A stretch of 64,000 bases of DNA from Arcuatula senhousia (GCA_963971305.1 OZ020308.1:21387838-21451837); one strand, 5' to 3'; positions 21,283-32,639 are shown, numbered from the stretch's first letter. Numbers and translations are program-made. Notes: generated from the letters alone by a model not told the origin.

Positions 21283-21500
21283 GGGAGTCGGCGGTAAAGT
21301 TGTTAACGTGTCGGGCTACTAACACTGAGTCTCGTGGTTCCATCCTCGTCTGAGGTGAAAATTTCATGAACCAATTTTCCGACTCTTCTCAACACCATTT
21401 GTGAGAGTGGTTTCGAGGAATGATGCCCAGTCCTTCGAAATGGGCAAAACGATGTCCTTCTTTAATATGGTGAGAGGAATATCTTATGCTCGCTTTAAAA
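21283..21500 (+). repeat. possible tRNA-derived SINE
   Basis: GGTAAAGTTGTTAACGTGTC, then GGGCTACTAACACTGAGTC and TCGTGGTTCCATCCTCG (box B-like, about 21332-21348) are arranged like a tRNA head with a box B GGTTC. It is followed by a tail with no tRNA resemblance. Flanking duplications were not found. Confidence 0.45.
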
Positions 21501-22405
21501 ATTCTTTAAAACTTGAAAGTCCTCTTTTGTTTGTTCCGTGCTTGTTTTGTTATGTAATGACCAATTTGCGTTCGCTCTTCTTGACTTTTGGCTTCGGACT
21601 GCCCGATTGGTGTCTCTTGTGTTTTTGTATAGTTCGATAAGAGGAGGCTCAATTGTGCCGCTACAACGTTAACGCTCGCAAACTGCAAGACAAAATTTTG
21701 TAGCAATATAATTATACGGTTTTCAAGTTACATGTATTTGTAAAATATAGTGATTTTTATGGTCCCAAAAATGCGAAAATTGTCATTTTATGCCACCCGC
21801 GACGCCATGTCGGGGGCACTAGGTTTTACTAATGCTAGTACGTCCGTACGTACATGTATAATTCCGCAAAGCGTCTCTAAGAAACCGTAAATGGAAATGA
21901 GTTGGTACTTGGTAGGAAGGTTCAGTATGACAAACACTGCATCCTAAGCCATAAGCGACTCTCAGATCTGTAGGACTTTCAACTTTTAATTTGGGGCCAA
22001 CGGGGGCAACCGCGTCCCATGGACACATTCTTTCTTTATCTTTTTTTTTTATCTAAATTCGTTGTCATTTTCAACAAAATTTCGAATTCATATATTTTAA
22101 GATAGAGCGTGACACTGGTCATGTGACCGCGAAAAGCAAAAAGTGCAACAATATGTGCAAATGTCATTTAATATGAATAAAATTTAGGCTAAACAGTTTT
22201 TTTTTATATTAAAAGTTTAGGATTACTTTTGAATTATTGTCAAACACCTCAATCAATCGCATAGACATGTAAATACATTTGTTTTATTTTTCAAAGGAAA
22301 TAATTCATACAAAAACTGGCAAAAATTTCAAAAGATTATAATGTTGGCAAAATTTTAAGCAAGTACGTGACCCACTTTTTATAGTTTTAATTCATAACAT
22401 GTTGA

Positions 22406-23716
22406 AACAAGAGGCTCCCAGGAGCCTGAATCGCTCACCTGGTCTTAATGTCATCCCTATGAAGAACTTTGTAAAGCTAAATAAGCTGAATATTTAAGCA
22501 AGCAACAGCTATTTCTCTTTCAGCAATAGTTTTCATTCTGTAGGCCAAAAACGTGAAACGTGTTATTTTAAGGGCTGTCTGACAACTTTGACTCTATAGA
22601 GACTTTGGTTGAGAGCTTAATGAACCGAACATTAAAGCAACCAACCAATTTTCTTTTTCTGCTATATTTTTTATTATATAAGCCAAAAACATGAAAACAT
22701 GTTAATATAGGGACTGTAACCCCTAAAAGGGATCATCTGACAACTTCAACCCTATGAAGACTTTACTAGGGCTAAATGAGCTGTGCATTTAAGCAAGCAA
22801 CAGCTTTTCTCTATCTGCAATAGTTTTAATTCTACAGGTCAAAAACACTATTTTTCACCTTTAAGGGGCTGTAACCCCTATAAGGGGACATCTGACAACT
22901 TTGACCCTATGGAGACTTTTGTAGAGCTTAATGAGCTGAACATTTAAGCTAGCAACAGCTTTTCTCTATCTGCAATAGTTTTCATTCTATAGGCCAAAAA
23001 TACTATTTTTCGCCTTTAAGGGGCTGTAACCCTTATAAGGGGTCATCTGACAACTTCGACCCTATGGAGACTTTTGTAGAGCTTAATGAGCTGAACATTT
23101 AAGCAAGCAACAGCTTTTCTCTATCTGCAATAGTTTTCATTCTATAGGCCAAAAACAATATTTTTCGCCTTTAAGGGGCTGTAACTCTTATAAGAGGTCA
23201 TCTGACAACTTCCACCCTATGGAGACTTTTGTGGTGCTTAATGAGCTGAACATTTAAGCAAGCAACAGCTTTTCTCTATCTGCAATAGTTTTCATACTAT
23301 AGGGCAAAAACATAAAAAATTAATGCTATTTTTCACCTTTAAGGGGCCATAACCCCTATAAGGAGTCATCTGACAACTTTGACCAAATGAAGACTTTAGT
23401 AGAGTTTTTGATCCTGAAGCAGTAACGTGGCATCAAATTTCATCTATTTCGTATACTTTTTGAATTACAAGCCAAAAACAGTAGTCTGATCCCCTGTTCT
23501 ATTTTTAGCCAGGGCGGCCAAGTTTTCAACGATTCAAAAATCGAAACACAACTTTTATGCAGGACACCCTAAGGATCAGTCAAACCAAGTTTCATTTAAT
23601 TCTGTTCCGTAGTTTCAGAGGAGAAGATTTTTGAAAAATTGTTTACAGACGACGACAGACGACGACGAAGGACGCCAAGTGATGGCAATAGACCGAAGTC
23701 CAGGTGAGCTAAAAAA
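22406..23716. mobile_element. non-autonomous element with GCTCACCTG ends and 155-bp internal repeats
   Basis: The left end has a perfect hairpin AGGCTCC-CA-GGAGCCT (22412-22427) followed by GCTCACCTGG; the right end has CCAGGTGAGC (23700-23709) after GACGACGACAGACGACG-type short repeats. Inside, AGCAACAGCTTTTCTCTATC recurs at 22796, 22951, 23106 and 23261, a 155-bp period, with two more decayed units before (22501 and about 22640). A relative with the same two ends lies at 61769-63201. Confidence 0.8.
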
Positions 23717-24582
23717 GGTCATATTGATAGAATTTTTCTTGAGAACATATTTTATGTAAATATTTTGACCGCTCTTGTATAAAGTAGGCACACTTTGAAG
23801 GTAAACAAGGTAAGTGACCTTGCTACGCCTGACACGTGTTTCCTTTATTCATTACTTCGCAAAATATCTGTCTTCAATCGCGTTGTATGCAAAGTTCTCG
23901 CAGCGCTCTGTATTGTCGGATCGGGAAATATTGAGTATGGATATGACCCTAGCTTTTAAAGAATACATCCTTAAGTAAATTTCTTGTCTAAGGTGATTGC
24001 CGATTTTTATTTAAATTTAGTATTTTTCGTGTTCAAATGTGTATAAACAAAGTACACTGTTGCACTGATAAACTTTAGCTTATGTACTATTCAACATGTG
24101 CTTGTGTACTATTCAACTAGTGCACGCTCAAAAAAGTTGTACTTCACAACTATAACATGAAATATTTTACTTGCTTTGAAAGATAGATTTGTAGCATTAC
24201 TTAATACCTTTATTTCATCTATTTTATTATGTGTTTATTGAGGAAATTGATTAAAGTATACAATATATACATGTTTTATTTTGTTTGTTAGCCCATTTTT
24301 ATGCAGCGGCTACTTTATTTAAAAAAAATGAACAAACCGTTCGACATTTTTATTCTTACTTGACGGCCATTGATTTTAGTTAAAAACGAATGTCATTTCA
24401 TCGGACAATGTAAAGTATAGTAGCAAAAGTGCCAATTAAATTCAAAGGAATGACTGCTTACAAATCTTTTTTATTAAAAAAGCCAAAAAATATGCAGACG
24501 GTTTTCTAGGTTGCACAAGTCAACTATGACGTATGCACTTCTCAATCGTTTTTACACAACGCACCTTCCATACATTGACTAG

Positions 24583-24680
24583 GGTCTTAACCTGGTATCG
24601 TCATTACAAACGAAATAATGGGTTAAACAAGGTTTTATGGCGCGCCAAACTGCCTTCTTCCATTGCGATTTTATGGTCCT
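24583..24680 (-). repeat. PLE 3'-tail repeat, type B, fragment
   Basis: It contains GTCTTAACCTGGTATCGTCATT-like sequence, then ACGAAATAATGGGTTAAAC, GGTTTTATGGCGCGCCAAAC and CTTCTTCCATTGCGAT, matching the proximal half of the type B tail at 18000-18100. The 4.2-kb TIR element is inserted directly beside it. Confidence 0.65.
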
Positions 24681-24751
24681 ATAGTAACGCAAAACACATA
24701 AATTCGACTAAAATAAAATTAACGTACTAGTATTTATTTTTTCTCTCTTAG

Positions 24752-24815
24752 AGCGCCTCTGATGAGTCTTGAATAGACGTAACATGTGTCAGGTATAGCA
24801 AAATTGATAATCTGG
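24752..24815 (+). ncRNA. degenerate hammerhead ribozyme motif
   Basis: GAGCGCCTCTGATGAGTCTT (24751-24770) matches the intact copy at 1994-2013. GAAAC has become GTAAC, and the 3' strand of stem I (AGGTAT) no longer pairs well. A change in the invariant GAAA should abolish cleavage. The downstream GATAATCTGGAACTT block of the family is kept. Confidence 0.7.
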
Positions 24816-24819
24816 AACT

Positions 24820-24990
24820 TAACTGTACGTTTACCACACATTTAAAAAATGTACGTCTGACATATGTTTTTACAATAATTTGACGTACGTTTACCGTACA
24901 GTGGTTAGAAAAGTATGTTTAACGTACGTTTATGCACTACGTCACACGCACGTTTTTATTAAGGTACGTCAGACGTATGTCTAAATTTTG
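24820..24990. repeat. cluster of CGTACGT-centred motifs
   Basis: A degenerate motif built on TACGT recurs at least eight times: CTGTACGTTTACC, TGTACGTCTGAC, GACGTACGTTTACCGTAC, AACGTACGTTTATG, GGTACGTCAGACGTATG. Some copies are inverted, giving local palindromes. No ORF overlaps convincingly. Confidence 0.55.
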
Positions 24991-25039
24991 CCTGTGTACA
25001 TTCAAACAATTTACCCATTTCTTTTATCTTGTCCATCAC

Positions 25040-25153
25040 TTTTTGGTCATACAATTTTTACTTACCTCACTAACAACAGTTAACATGCTCGGGTCATACC
25101 ATTTTTACTCACCTCACTAACAACAGTAACCATGCTCGGGTCATACCATTTTG
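25040..25153. repeat. 53-57-bp tandem duplication across a splice donor
   Basis: GGTCATAC, ATTTTTACT(T/C)ACCTCACTAA, CAACAGT(T)AAC and CATGCTCGGG occur twice in succession (about 25045 and 25093). Each copy includes a minus-strand GAG/GT(A/G)AGT donor, so the putative exon at 25113-25357 has a second donor just downstream of its own. Confidence 0.75.
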
Positions 25154-25357
25154 ACCTACAGGTGATATTGGAATCTGGTAATTTGCATATTTTCCATCTA
25201 CTTAAGCTTTTTGTGTCATTCCTTGTTAATAAGCCATAATGTAAATTTTCACTATCAGTGTAGTTTTCCTGTGATGGGTTATTGCCTTTATCAGTGCTCG
25301 CTTTTGTCACATAAACTTCCACGGGTCCAAAATACCAATTACATTTCCAGTTCGGCA
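25113..25357 (-). CDS. possible exon of an unidentified extracellular or secreted protein
   Basis: On the minus strand a 245-bp segment is open, with a usable acceptor (AATGTAG before 25357) and a strong donor (GAG then GTGAGT from 25112). It would encode about 81 residues including NWKCNWYFGPVEVY, WKICKLP and ITCRSKWYDP: three cysteines, several potential N-glycosylation sites (NYT, NDT) and many aromatic residues. That composition looks like a folded extracellular domain, but I do not recognise the family. The longer open frame continues upstream into a hairpin element, which is not likely coding. No neighbouring exon was found, and it could be a chance opening. Confidence 0.35.
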
Positions 25358-25382
25358 CTACATTTCCAAACATTATATAAAT

Positions 25383-25860
25383 AACATATAGCTGAGAGGG
25401 TGATAGAGTAGATTGATACCCTGAGAAAAGGATTGTCAACTGAGGCGCAGCCGAGGTTGACAATGTCTTTTCGAAGGGTAGCAATCTACTCTATCACCCT
25501 CTCAGATATATGTTATTTAATTTATTATACTGAATCATCTAAGTACTTTTACGCACGGATTTTAAAATTTGATTTTTTCCCAGGGTTATACTGACATAAA
25601 ATGTTGCCCTTTTAAATAACTTTGGAAAAAAACTTTTTTATTTGTTTATGCGTTTGTCTGTTAGTAAAGCATTGATGAGTGTTAGTTAAAATAAGCACTT
25701 TGCACGAAATATATTGTTGAATCTTATAACTATCAATTTTACTACTGATTAAGAATGTCAAATTGAGGCTGTGCACGAGCTCGGCCCACGAGAGGGTGAT
25801 AGATAAAACAATATCACCCGCGAGGGTGATAGATAGAAAATTATCACCCGCTGGATTTTG
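25383..25860. mobile_element. hairpin element family D, copy 1
   Basis: It opens with a long hairpin: the arm at 25383-25415 (AACATATAGCTGAGAGGG...) pairs with 25482-25514 with one mismatch, and ATTGTCAAC/GTTGACAAT pair again inside. The other end has GAGAGGGTGATAGATAAAAC and a second GAGGGTGATAGAT copy near 25829. Copies 2 and 3 (27845-28255 and 29960-30445) are in the opposite orientation. No ORF. Confidence 0.75.
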
Positions 25861-26099
25861 TTTTTGAAATAAGTCATATGATAGACTGAATTGTTTAATT
25901 AAAAATTGTTAGGAAAAAATCTTATGAAGTATAATAACATCATATGCAAACTTAAAACACTAGGTAGCTGTCCACCGAGTATGAATACACTAAACAATAG
26001 CTGAAATTTACCCAGCCCTCCGGCATCGATAATGATTTGTTCTAGATATTCATTGAATTCTAATGTCATTACGAAGGTCTTCTTTAAACTACAAACGTT

Positions 26100-27450
26100 T
26101 TTTAAACAGATTTTTCAAACCTTAGGAGTAAAATTGAATTAAAATTGATACCAAAATAATCTGCATTTTTTAATTCGAAGTAAAAATTGCATGCCAATGA
26201 CAGGAAACGATAATAAAGGGATATAAAAAAATGTGTGCTTCTATTCTAAGGTTATATGACTTTTTATGTCAATAAATTATAACATGCTAGATGCACCTTG
26301 ACAAACCGGCTATACGGGCTATGTAGCATACGATAAATTTATGTTTATACGGACAAAGTGATAAACAAAATTTGTATTTTTTCAATGTAAAATCTTCAAA
26401 TTATCTAGACGTCGCGGTGTTAATGTTTTATGACCATTTTAATAATCTAGTTCTAATTCTAGTAATTCTAATTGATAGTGCCCTTTCTGAAGATGAGAAC
26501 TCAAAAAAATTCAAGATTATTCAATAGAAGAAAATGAGATGTGGAATAAGTGTACGCGACACAACCTACATTATAAACGTATATTTTAAATATCCACAAT
26601 GGAAAACAGTCAGCAGCCTTCAATGTGACCAGCGGACAAGACTTCATTGTAAACTCAAAACGCTTCTGGCTCGATGTGTGTTGTTTATATCATGTATATT
26701 ATGTTCTTCTATTTGTTGAAAGTGGTTGTTTTGTAGTTGTTAAATTGTTCTATTTTTCTGAACTTAATATATCATTGCAGACATTTTCTATGTTTAAAAG
26801 CCATTCTATATATAAGGGAGAGGAATTTGTAAAAGTGCTATCACTTGTTTTCCGATCCCAATACTGATATATCAATGTAATTTATTGTGTATTTTCATGT
26901 TTAATGAATAAAAAACTGTTTACACTAATTCTAGTACCCCCATTCGATATTCTATGTCTAGCCCGTAGTAATACCTTTTAACCCAGGACAGATTTGAAAT
27001 GGGAACTATAGAAAAAAAATATTGCTCTATGGCATTAGCATTAAGATTAAAATCATTATAGAAGTAAAATTGAATTTGGATTGACATAAAAAAAATCATC
27101 ATTTGTAAAGTTTTGAGTAAAAATGGCATACAAATGACAGGAAATTATAAGAAAGGTAAATAAAGATTTGTTTGACGTCACTCTGGTATTCTATTCTAAG
27201 GTTATATAACGTGACATATCCATAAATAATAACATGCTTGACGCACCTAAACAAACCGGCTATACGGGCTATGTAGCATACGATAAATTTATGTTAATAC
27301 GGACGAACTGATAAACAGAATTTGTATTTATTTTCCAATGAAAAATGAATTTTCAAATCATCTAGTGCATACAGATTGACGTTCGTCACGGTGTTTCTGT
27401 GTGTATGACTGTTTTATTAATCTATAGTTCTAATTCTAGTACATCCCATT
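26100..27450. repeat. direct duplication of a roughly 0.35-0.45-kb segment
   Basis: CAAACCGGCTATACGGGCTA and GTAGCATACGATAAATTTAT occur at about 26305 and 27257, flanked on both sides by similar sequence (CTATTCTAAGGTTATAT, CATGACAGGAAA-like, TTCTAATTCTAGTA). The offset is about 950 bp. The first copy is at about 26150-26460 and the second at about 27060-27450. The duplicated block lies between inverted copies 1 and 2 of family D. Confidence 0.75.
26530..26650 (-). repeat. interspersed repeat family C, fragment
   Basis: GAGATGTGGAATAAGTGTAC, GCGACACAAC, CCACAATGGAAAACAGTCAG and CAGCCTTCAATGTGACCAGC match the 15090 and 38165 copies. A small plus-strand fragment of the same family (GGGCTGTGTCGCGTACAC) lies at about 27480-27550. 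Confidence 0.65.
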
Positions 27451-27844
27451 CGATATTTAATGTTTAACCCGAAACATTGTGGTTTTTCTGAATTGGGCCG
27501 CTTGATTGTGGGCTGTGTCGCGTACACTATTCCACGTCTCATTATTTTCTATTTTAACCGAGAAAAGATTTGAAAATTGGAACTAATAAAAAATTATTGC
27601 TCTATGGCATTGGGATTAAAATTTATATCAATTAGCTGTGTTTTGTTACTGACATACACTTACATGTAGCACATATGTTTTAGATAGATCATAAGGTTTA
27701 TAGTAAAAAATTATGAGAGAAACTGGTGAAATGTTAATACTATTTTTATTAAATAATTTACCTTTCAAGATAATGTTTATATGAAATAGTAAGTGAGGTT
27801 AACTGGCTCCTCGGTTGCTGTCTTCACACTTCGTCTGCCCTTTC

Positions 27845-28255
27845 TAATGTTTTATCTATCACCCTCTCGTTCGCCGAGCTCGTGCACAGCCTCAATTTGA
27901 CATTCTTAATCAGTTGTTAAATTGGTAGTATTCAAATTCAACAAAATTTCGTGTAAAGTGCTTTTTTACTCACACCATTTAAAGCATCTACAGACAAAAG
28001 CTTAAACAAATAAAAAAAAATGTTTTCTAAAGTTATTTCATAGGGCAATTAACATTTTATTTCAGTTTAACTCGGGAAAACAAATAAAAGGATTTGAAAA
28101 TCCGAGTGCAAAAGTACTTAAATGATTCAATATAATAAATTAAATAACATATAGCTGAGAGGGCTATAGAGTATATTGCTACCATTCGTAAAGACATTGT
28201 CAACCTCGGCCGGGGTTTCAATCTACAATATCACCCTCTCAGCTCTATATTTATT
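27845..28255. mobile_element. hairpin element family D, copy 2 (inverted)
   Basis: It begins GTTTTATCTATCACCCTCTC and GCCGAGCTCGTGCACAGCC and ends with the long hairpin (CATATAGCTGAGAGGG...CACCCTCTCAGCT) at about 28147-28245. The hairpin loop is shorter than in copies 1 and 3. Its left side is joined to a scrap of PLE C-terminal sequence (CCTCGGTTGCTGTCTTCACA at about 27810). Confidence 0.7.
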
Positions 28256-28860
28256 TATATAATATTTTTAAACTCCTAATTAACAGGAAAAAAAAATTGT
28301 ACAGGGTAATAAAATGAACATGAAATGATAATTTAGTCAACCCCTGGGGGGATAAAATGGGTACATGGTGCCAACCGTTGATGAGCATTTTGGCTGTTTA
28401 TGTCTGATTTAGTATTAAAAATGATGAAAAAAACAAAACAAAAACACTATATACTTTTGGCACATGACTGTACATTCATTCGATTATATAAAAACTTGAT
28501 AAGGTTGTTTTTGTACCATACCTTGCACAACAAGACAATAAAATTCAAATACGTAAACAGCAGCGGTCTTCAAGTTCTCTTGCTGACAAAATTGCCATTT
28601 AACACATGTCATTGTTTAAACAAAATTGTAAAAGTGTGTTTTTTATGTAGATGGTTCAAGTCACGTTAAACAAAGCACAAAGCACAATGACACATGAGAT
28701 ATTGTCTGAAATGATTTAGATGCAGATGCACTGTATTCTAATCTTACTTCCATTTACCTTGTACCCAAACCAAAAATAATGAAGTGATTAAGGCTACTCC
28801 GTCTTTTTTTACTTATTGCGTGTTATTAGTAAAATGATAAACTAGATGAACAGACAAAAT
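28256..28860. repeat. unknown repeated unit U, copy 1
   Basis: GGGTAATAAAATGAACATGA, CAACCGTTGATGAGC, GACTGTACATTCATTCGATT, ACCTTGCACAACAAGACAAT and CAGCAGCGGTCTTCAAGTTC appear here and, in the same order, at 30446-30905; a third, more decayed copy is at 39520-39860. Copies 1 and 2 both directly follow a family D element. No conserved protein is evident. Confidence 0.7.
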
Positions 28861-28869
28861 AAAATGAAG

Positions 28870-29531
28870 ACATACCGGAAAAATTGAAGATAGCAACGTT
28901 CCTGACTGTACAGCATTCGGGCATTCAAAAGATATTTTTAAAGTACTTACGTTACATGTACATCTTAAAAACTGTTTTGTACGAATTAAGATAACGTCAT
29001 ATGCACCAGTTAATGAACCTTTGCTTCGGACCTTGAATCTCCGATCACTATATATATATTTTTTAAATCCAAGATCGTTTGAAAGTTCCCTATATGTTTT
29101 ATAAATTTAACAATCTGAAACAGTACCGCTCACAACATATCCATAAATTGATAGATCGTCTTAACGAGTGTGAACTAAGGTGCTCCGGAAGTGTTAGCAG
29201 TTCCTGCTTGCAACAGCATTCCTATAATAAATGTTATAACAAAATAAGCAAGCTGGAATGATAAATCTTCCTCTTATCGTGTAGCTACATTCCGTCCGAT
29301 CCATCTTATGGAGTTTACGTATCACAATCGATTCGTTATTCCTGAGCTTGCGAGACTTACATCGATGCCCTTAGCAGAGCGACACGTCTGACGCAAAACT
29401 TGCTCACACAGGGTTATGTTGCTCCTCGGTTGATGTCTTCACTCATGAAATTTTACGGAATACACCACGCGCCTGAAGACATATATCGGATTTCGACCTC
29501 TCAGATGAGTGCAGATGTTGATTTGTCATAG
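28870..29531 (+). pseudogene. PLE 3' coding end with inverted type A scrap
   Basis: The first part has a type B tail scrap (GACATACCGGAAAAATTGAA...CCTGACTGTACAGCATTCGG) and, inverted, a piece of the type A tail (GTGAACTAAGGTGCTCCGGA at about 29170). From about 29284 a frame encodes SYIPSDPSYGVYVSQSIRYS, a stop codon, then ACETYIDALSRATRLTQNLL, QGYVAPRLMSSLMKFYG and a terminal SADVDLS with stop at 29529-29531. This is the region after RT motif D/E of the PLE family (compare YGVYISQLIRYARAC at 18.4 kb). No catalytic motif is present. Confidence 0.7.
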
Positions 29532-29880
29532 AGTTTTGATTTGTCTTCCTTTACCAGATTTGACACACTGAATTGACTGTTGGAAACGCGACGGGTGTGC
29601 AGGAACTAATTTACTATTCCGGAGCACATGAGTCCACTTTTATTACGACTTAAGTTCGCGTTGTTTATTGATATTCAGTAGTTATTGTGTTTCCCTGTTT
29701 ATATGTTGTCTGTTTTTCACCCTGTTCACGTTGGATTTTACTTGTTTCGTCATTGCCCTTTCGGACTTTTGACACTCAGATGTCCCATTGGTACCTCTGC
29801 TTCTCTCACAAATGAAAAAAGAACAAAAGACGAAACAAGGGGATTACACACCAATACAGAGACGACTTAAATAGTCCTTA
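29532..29880 (+). repeat. PLE 3'-tail repeat, type A
   Basis: It starts right after the PLE stop codon: CTTCCTTTACCAGATTTGAC, GACTGTTGGAAACGCGACGG, a shortened CAGGAACTAATTTACT, ATTCCGGAGCACATGAG, and ends GGTACCTCTGCTTCTCTCAC with an A-rich segment and GAGACGACTTAAATAG. This copy and the one at 41063 show that the tail belongs to the PLE. Confidence 0.8.
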
Positions 29881-29959
29881 CAAACATTAAGGTGAAACCA
29901 GGTTTAATTTTGTAATATCAATTCAATCTAACATATAACATTTTTTTCAAAAACGAAAC

Positions 29960-30445
29960 TCAGTGGGTGATAATATTTTTATCTATTATCCTCTCTTGTG
30001 ATAATGTTTTATCTCTCACCCTCTCGTGTGCTGTGCTCGTGCTCAGCCTCAATTTGACATTCTTAATCAGTTGTAAAATTGATAGTATTTGGATTTAACT
30101 GCAACATTTCTTGCAAAGTGATTATTTTTACTAACACTAATCAAAGCATCTACTAACAGACAGACGCTTAAACAAATAAAAAAGTGTTTTCTTCAGTTAT
30201 TTCATAGGACAACATTTTATTTCAGTTTAACTCGGGAAAACAAATACAAAGATTTGAAAATCCGTGCGTAAAAGTACTTAGATGATTCAGTATAATAAAT
30301 TAAATAACATATAGCTGAGTGGTTGATAGAGAAGATTGCTTCCCTTCGTGAAGACATTGTCAACCTCGGCTGCGCCTCAGTTGACAATGCTTTTCTCAGG
30401 GTTTCAATCTACTTTATCACCCTCTCAGCTGTATGTTAATTATAT
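29960..30445. mobile_element. hairpin element family D, copy 3 (inverted)
   Basis: It has the full set in the orientation of copy 2: GTTTTATCTCTCACCCTCTC, CTCGTGCTCAGCCTCAATTT, then the hairpin from about 30306 to 30438 with inner CATTGTCAACCTCGGCTGCG and CAGTTGACAATG. The long hairpin arms are slightly decayed. Confidence 0.75.
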
Positions 30446-30905
30446 AATATTTTTTAACTCCTAATTAACAGAAACCAATTGTCCAGGGTAATAAAATGAA
30501 CATGTTATAATAATTCAGTCAATCCCTGGAGGGGACATAAAATTGGTACATGATGCCAACCGTTGATAAGCGTTTTGGCTGTCATATGACTGATTTAATA
30601 TTAAAAATGATGAAAAAAATGCTAAATAGTTTGGCACATGACTGTACATTCACTCGATTATATAAAAATCGATAAGGTTGTTTTGTACCATACCTTGCAC
30701 AACAAGACAATAAACTTCAAATACGTAAACAGCAGCGGTCTTCAAGTTCTCCTGCTGACAAAATTGCCATTTAACACAAATGATATTTTTAAAACGAAAG
30801 TGTTTTTTGTTTATGTAAATGGTTTAAGTCACGTTTAACAAAATACAAAGTACAATGACACAGGAGATACTGTCTGAAATATTTTAGATGCACTGTATCC
30901 TTAAA
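30446..30905. repeat. unknown repeated unit U, copy 2
   Basis: This is colinear with 28256-28860 (GGGTAATAAAATGAACATG, ACCTTGCACAACAAGACAAT, CAGCAGCGGTCTTCAAGTTC, CACAGGAGATACTGTCTGAA). It ends at a hairpin near 30950 instead of a PLE end. Confidence 0.7.
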
Positions 30906-30950
30906 TAGATTTATACTGCAATCGGTCTATTTGAGCAGTCAAATTACAGT

Positions 30951-30979
30951 GACCGTATATCGATATGTGATATACGGTC
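30951..30979. repeat. 11-bp perfect inverted repeat
   Basis: GACCGTATATC at 30951-30961 pairs exactly with GATATACGGTC at 30969-30979 across a 7-base loop; GTGACAGTATATCAC follows at once. The function is unknown. Confidence 0.7.
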
Positions 30980-30999
30980 AGTGACAGTATATCACTTTT

Positions 31000-32490
31000 A
31001 GTACACGCCCCCTTTCCGAGGCATGCTGTAAAACAAGGTCGAATATAGTATGGTACAAATATTTAGAAAAGAAGAATTTTATTGGTAATTGGCTAATTAC
31101 CGATAGTGTGGTATTCAAGCATGAAGATTCCGCCACACAAGCCCCTTTATAAGGGATACCTTATTATATTATTTTTTATGGAACTTGATAATTTGTAAAT
31201 CACAAAATTAGCAGTACAACCTCTATACAAACACAGTGTTTTTTTGTTTTTTTATTTTTTTGTTGGGGGGTTGCATTCTAGGACACATCAGCTACATTAA
31301 AGAATTAAATCAAAACTCTAATAAATGTCTATAAATAAAAGAAACCTTTCGTATGAGTGGGGAAATGAATATTGGTATTAGTGAGCACAGATCGAAAGCG
31401 GGTTATTCGCTCTAGCAGAGATCTCTACGAATTTGTTCCTAATGCTGTTAAAGAATTTTCATGGTCCGGAATGACGATTAAAACCACATAGATCACCAAT
31501 TATTTAATATATAATTTTAAAAAGGATAGTATGTGAAAATTTTCATGCAACTCGGATTGAGAAGTCAGGACAGAAGCAAGGAATTAGAATACAGATATCC
31601 GTGGTCCTTGATTTGGCTTTCCTGTTCGAACATTTTGGTATTGATTACTAGTACTTGTACAAATGCATTTTCATAGTTTTGGTTATTGATCTTCCAATGT
31701 TTTGACGTGAATGCTGTTGATGAGAGGTTACTCCTTGAAATTTTGAAATCGGCAAAATTAAATTAACCGTTTATTCCCGTATAAATAAATTCAAGAAAAG
31801 TATTTGTTAGGTGAAATTAAAATTATAAACTTAAAAAATGGGTGGGAAATAATTGGATGTTCTATCATGTAATTAAATATGCCCAATTTATGTAGGGAAC
31901 TACTATCAAATCCGTATAAACCGGTAAACAACATATATAGAGAGAGCTAGTTGAGTTTGCAGTTGCACGGACTCCACGTGCTTTTTGATTGACAGATGTA
32001 AATATTAATGCGTTGAAATGAATACCCGAATTTAAAATACTTATGATAAAAATATGTAATCTTAATATTTTTAACGCCGAATGTATTTGATAAATGTATT
32101 ACATTTTATTCCAAGAAAAAACATTTTTTTTTTTTTTTTATTTCTAGCATAATGATATTAAGCTGCATTCTTACATGTAAGGCGCATATTAGTTAAAAAA
32201 ACGGTAGCATTCAATTTTTAATTTTAAATTTATGCTTCAGTATAAATATATTATTTTTATTCTATTTTTTTTTTCAAATTTCATTACATTAATTTACTTT
32301 AGACCATGAACATTTGTGTCATAGTACATAAACCATTCCATGTTATACAGTGTGCCCCTTACCTGGCGACACAGGTGTTATGACCATATTAGGAGAGGGG
32401 CCCGAGGTAGGATCATTTTTCGATTTTTTTATTTGTGTTTTTTTTTAAATAAAGAATACTCCAAAGAAAATACAAAATATTGCAGTATAA
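31000..32490. other. AT-rich stretch without recognised features
   Basis: Homopolymer runs (T at about 31230 and 32125) and short chance frames are present. I see no gene or repeat family that recurs in the window. Confidence 0.45.
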
Positions 32491-32493
32491 ACA

Positions 32494-32639
32494 CAATAAT
32501 AGTACACTGACTCGACATAAAATTGTATTTATACGAATTCGGCTCGAAACAAGAAAACGCTCGGGAGACCCTCGTGTTTTCCTGTTTCTAAGCCTCATCC
32601 GTATAAAAATTTTTATGTCGAGTCAGTGTACTATTATTG
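32494..32639. mobile_element. 146-bp foldback element
   Basis: CAATAATAGTACACTGACTC at the left is matched exactly by its complement at the right end, and the pairing continues through CGACATAAAA and, less perfectly, across the whole interior (AAACAAGAAAAC against GTTTTCCTGTTT). The transcript or single strand would fold into one long hairpin. It is non-coding. Confidence 0.8.

Larger units (their letters stand above)
20411..24577. mobile_element. 4.2-kb TIR element with target duplication ACTAG
   Basis: CAATGTATGGAAGGTGCG at 20411 is mirrored exactly at 24577, and the match extends to about 44 bp with a few mismatches (AAAAACGATTGAGAAGT shared). ACTAG lies on both sides (20406-20410 and 24578-24582). 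Subterminal arrays of an AGTTGARAWGTACA motif are found near both ends in opposite orientation. There is no transposase-like ORF. Inside are a SINE-like unit (21283) and a nested 1.3-kb element (22406-23716). It is inserted in a PLE tail repeat that resumes at 24583. Confidence 0.85.
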
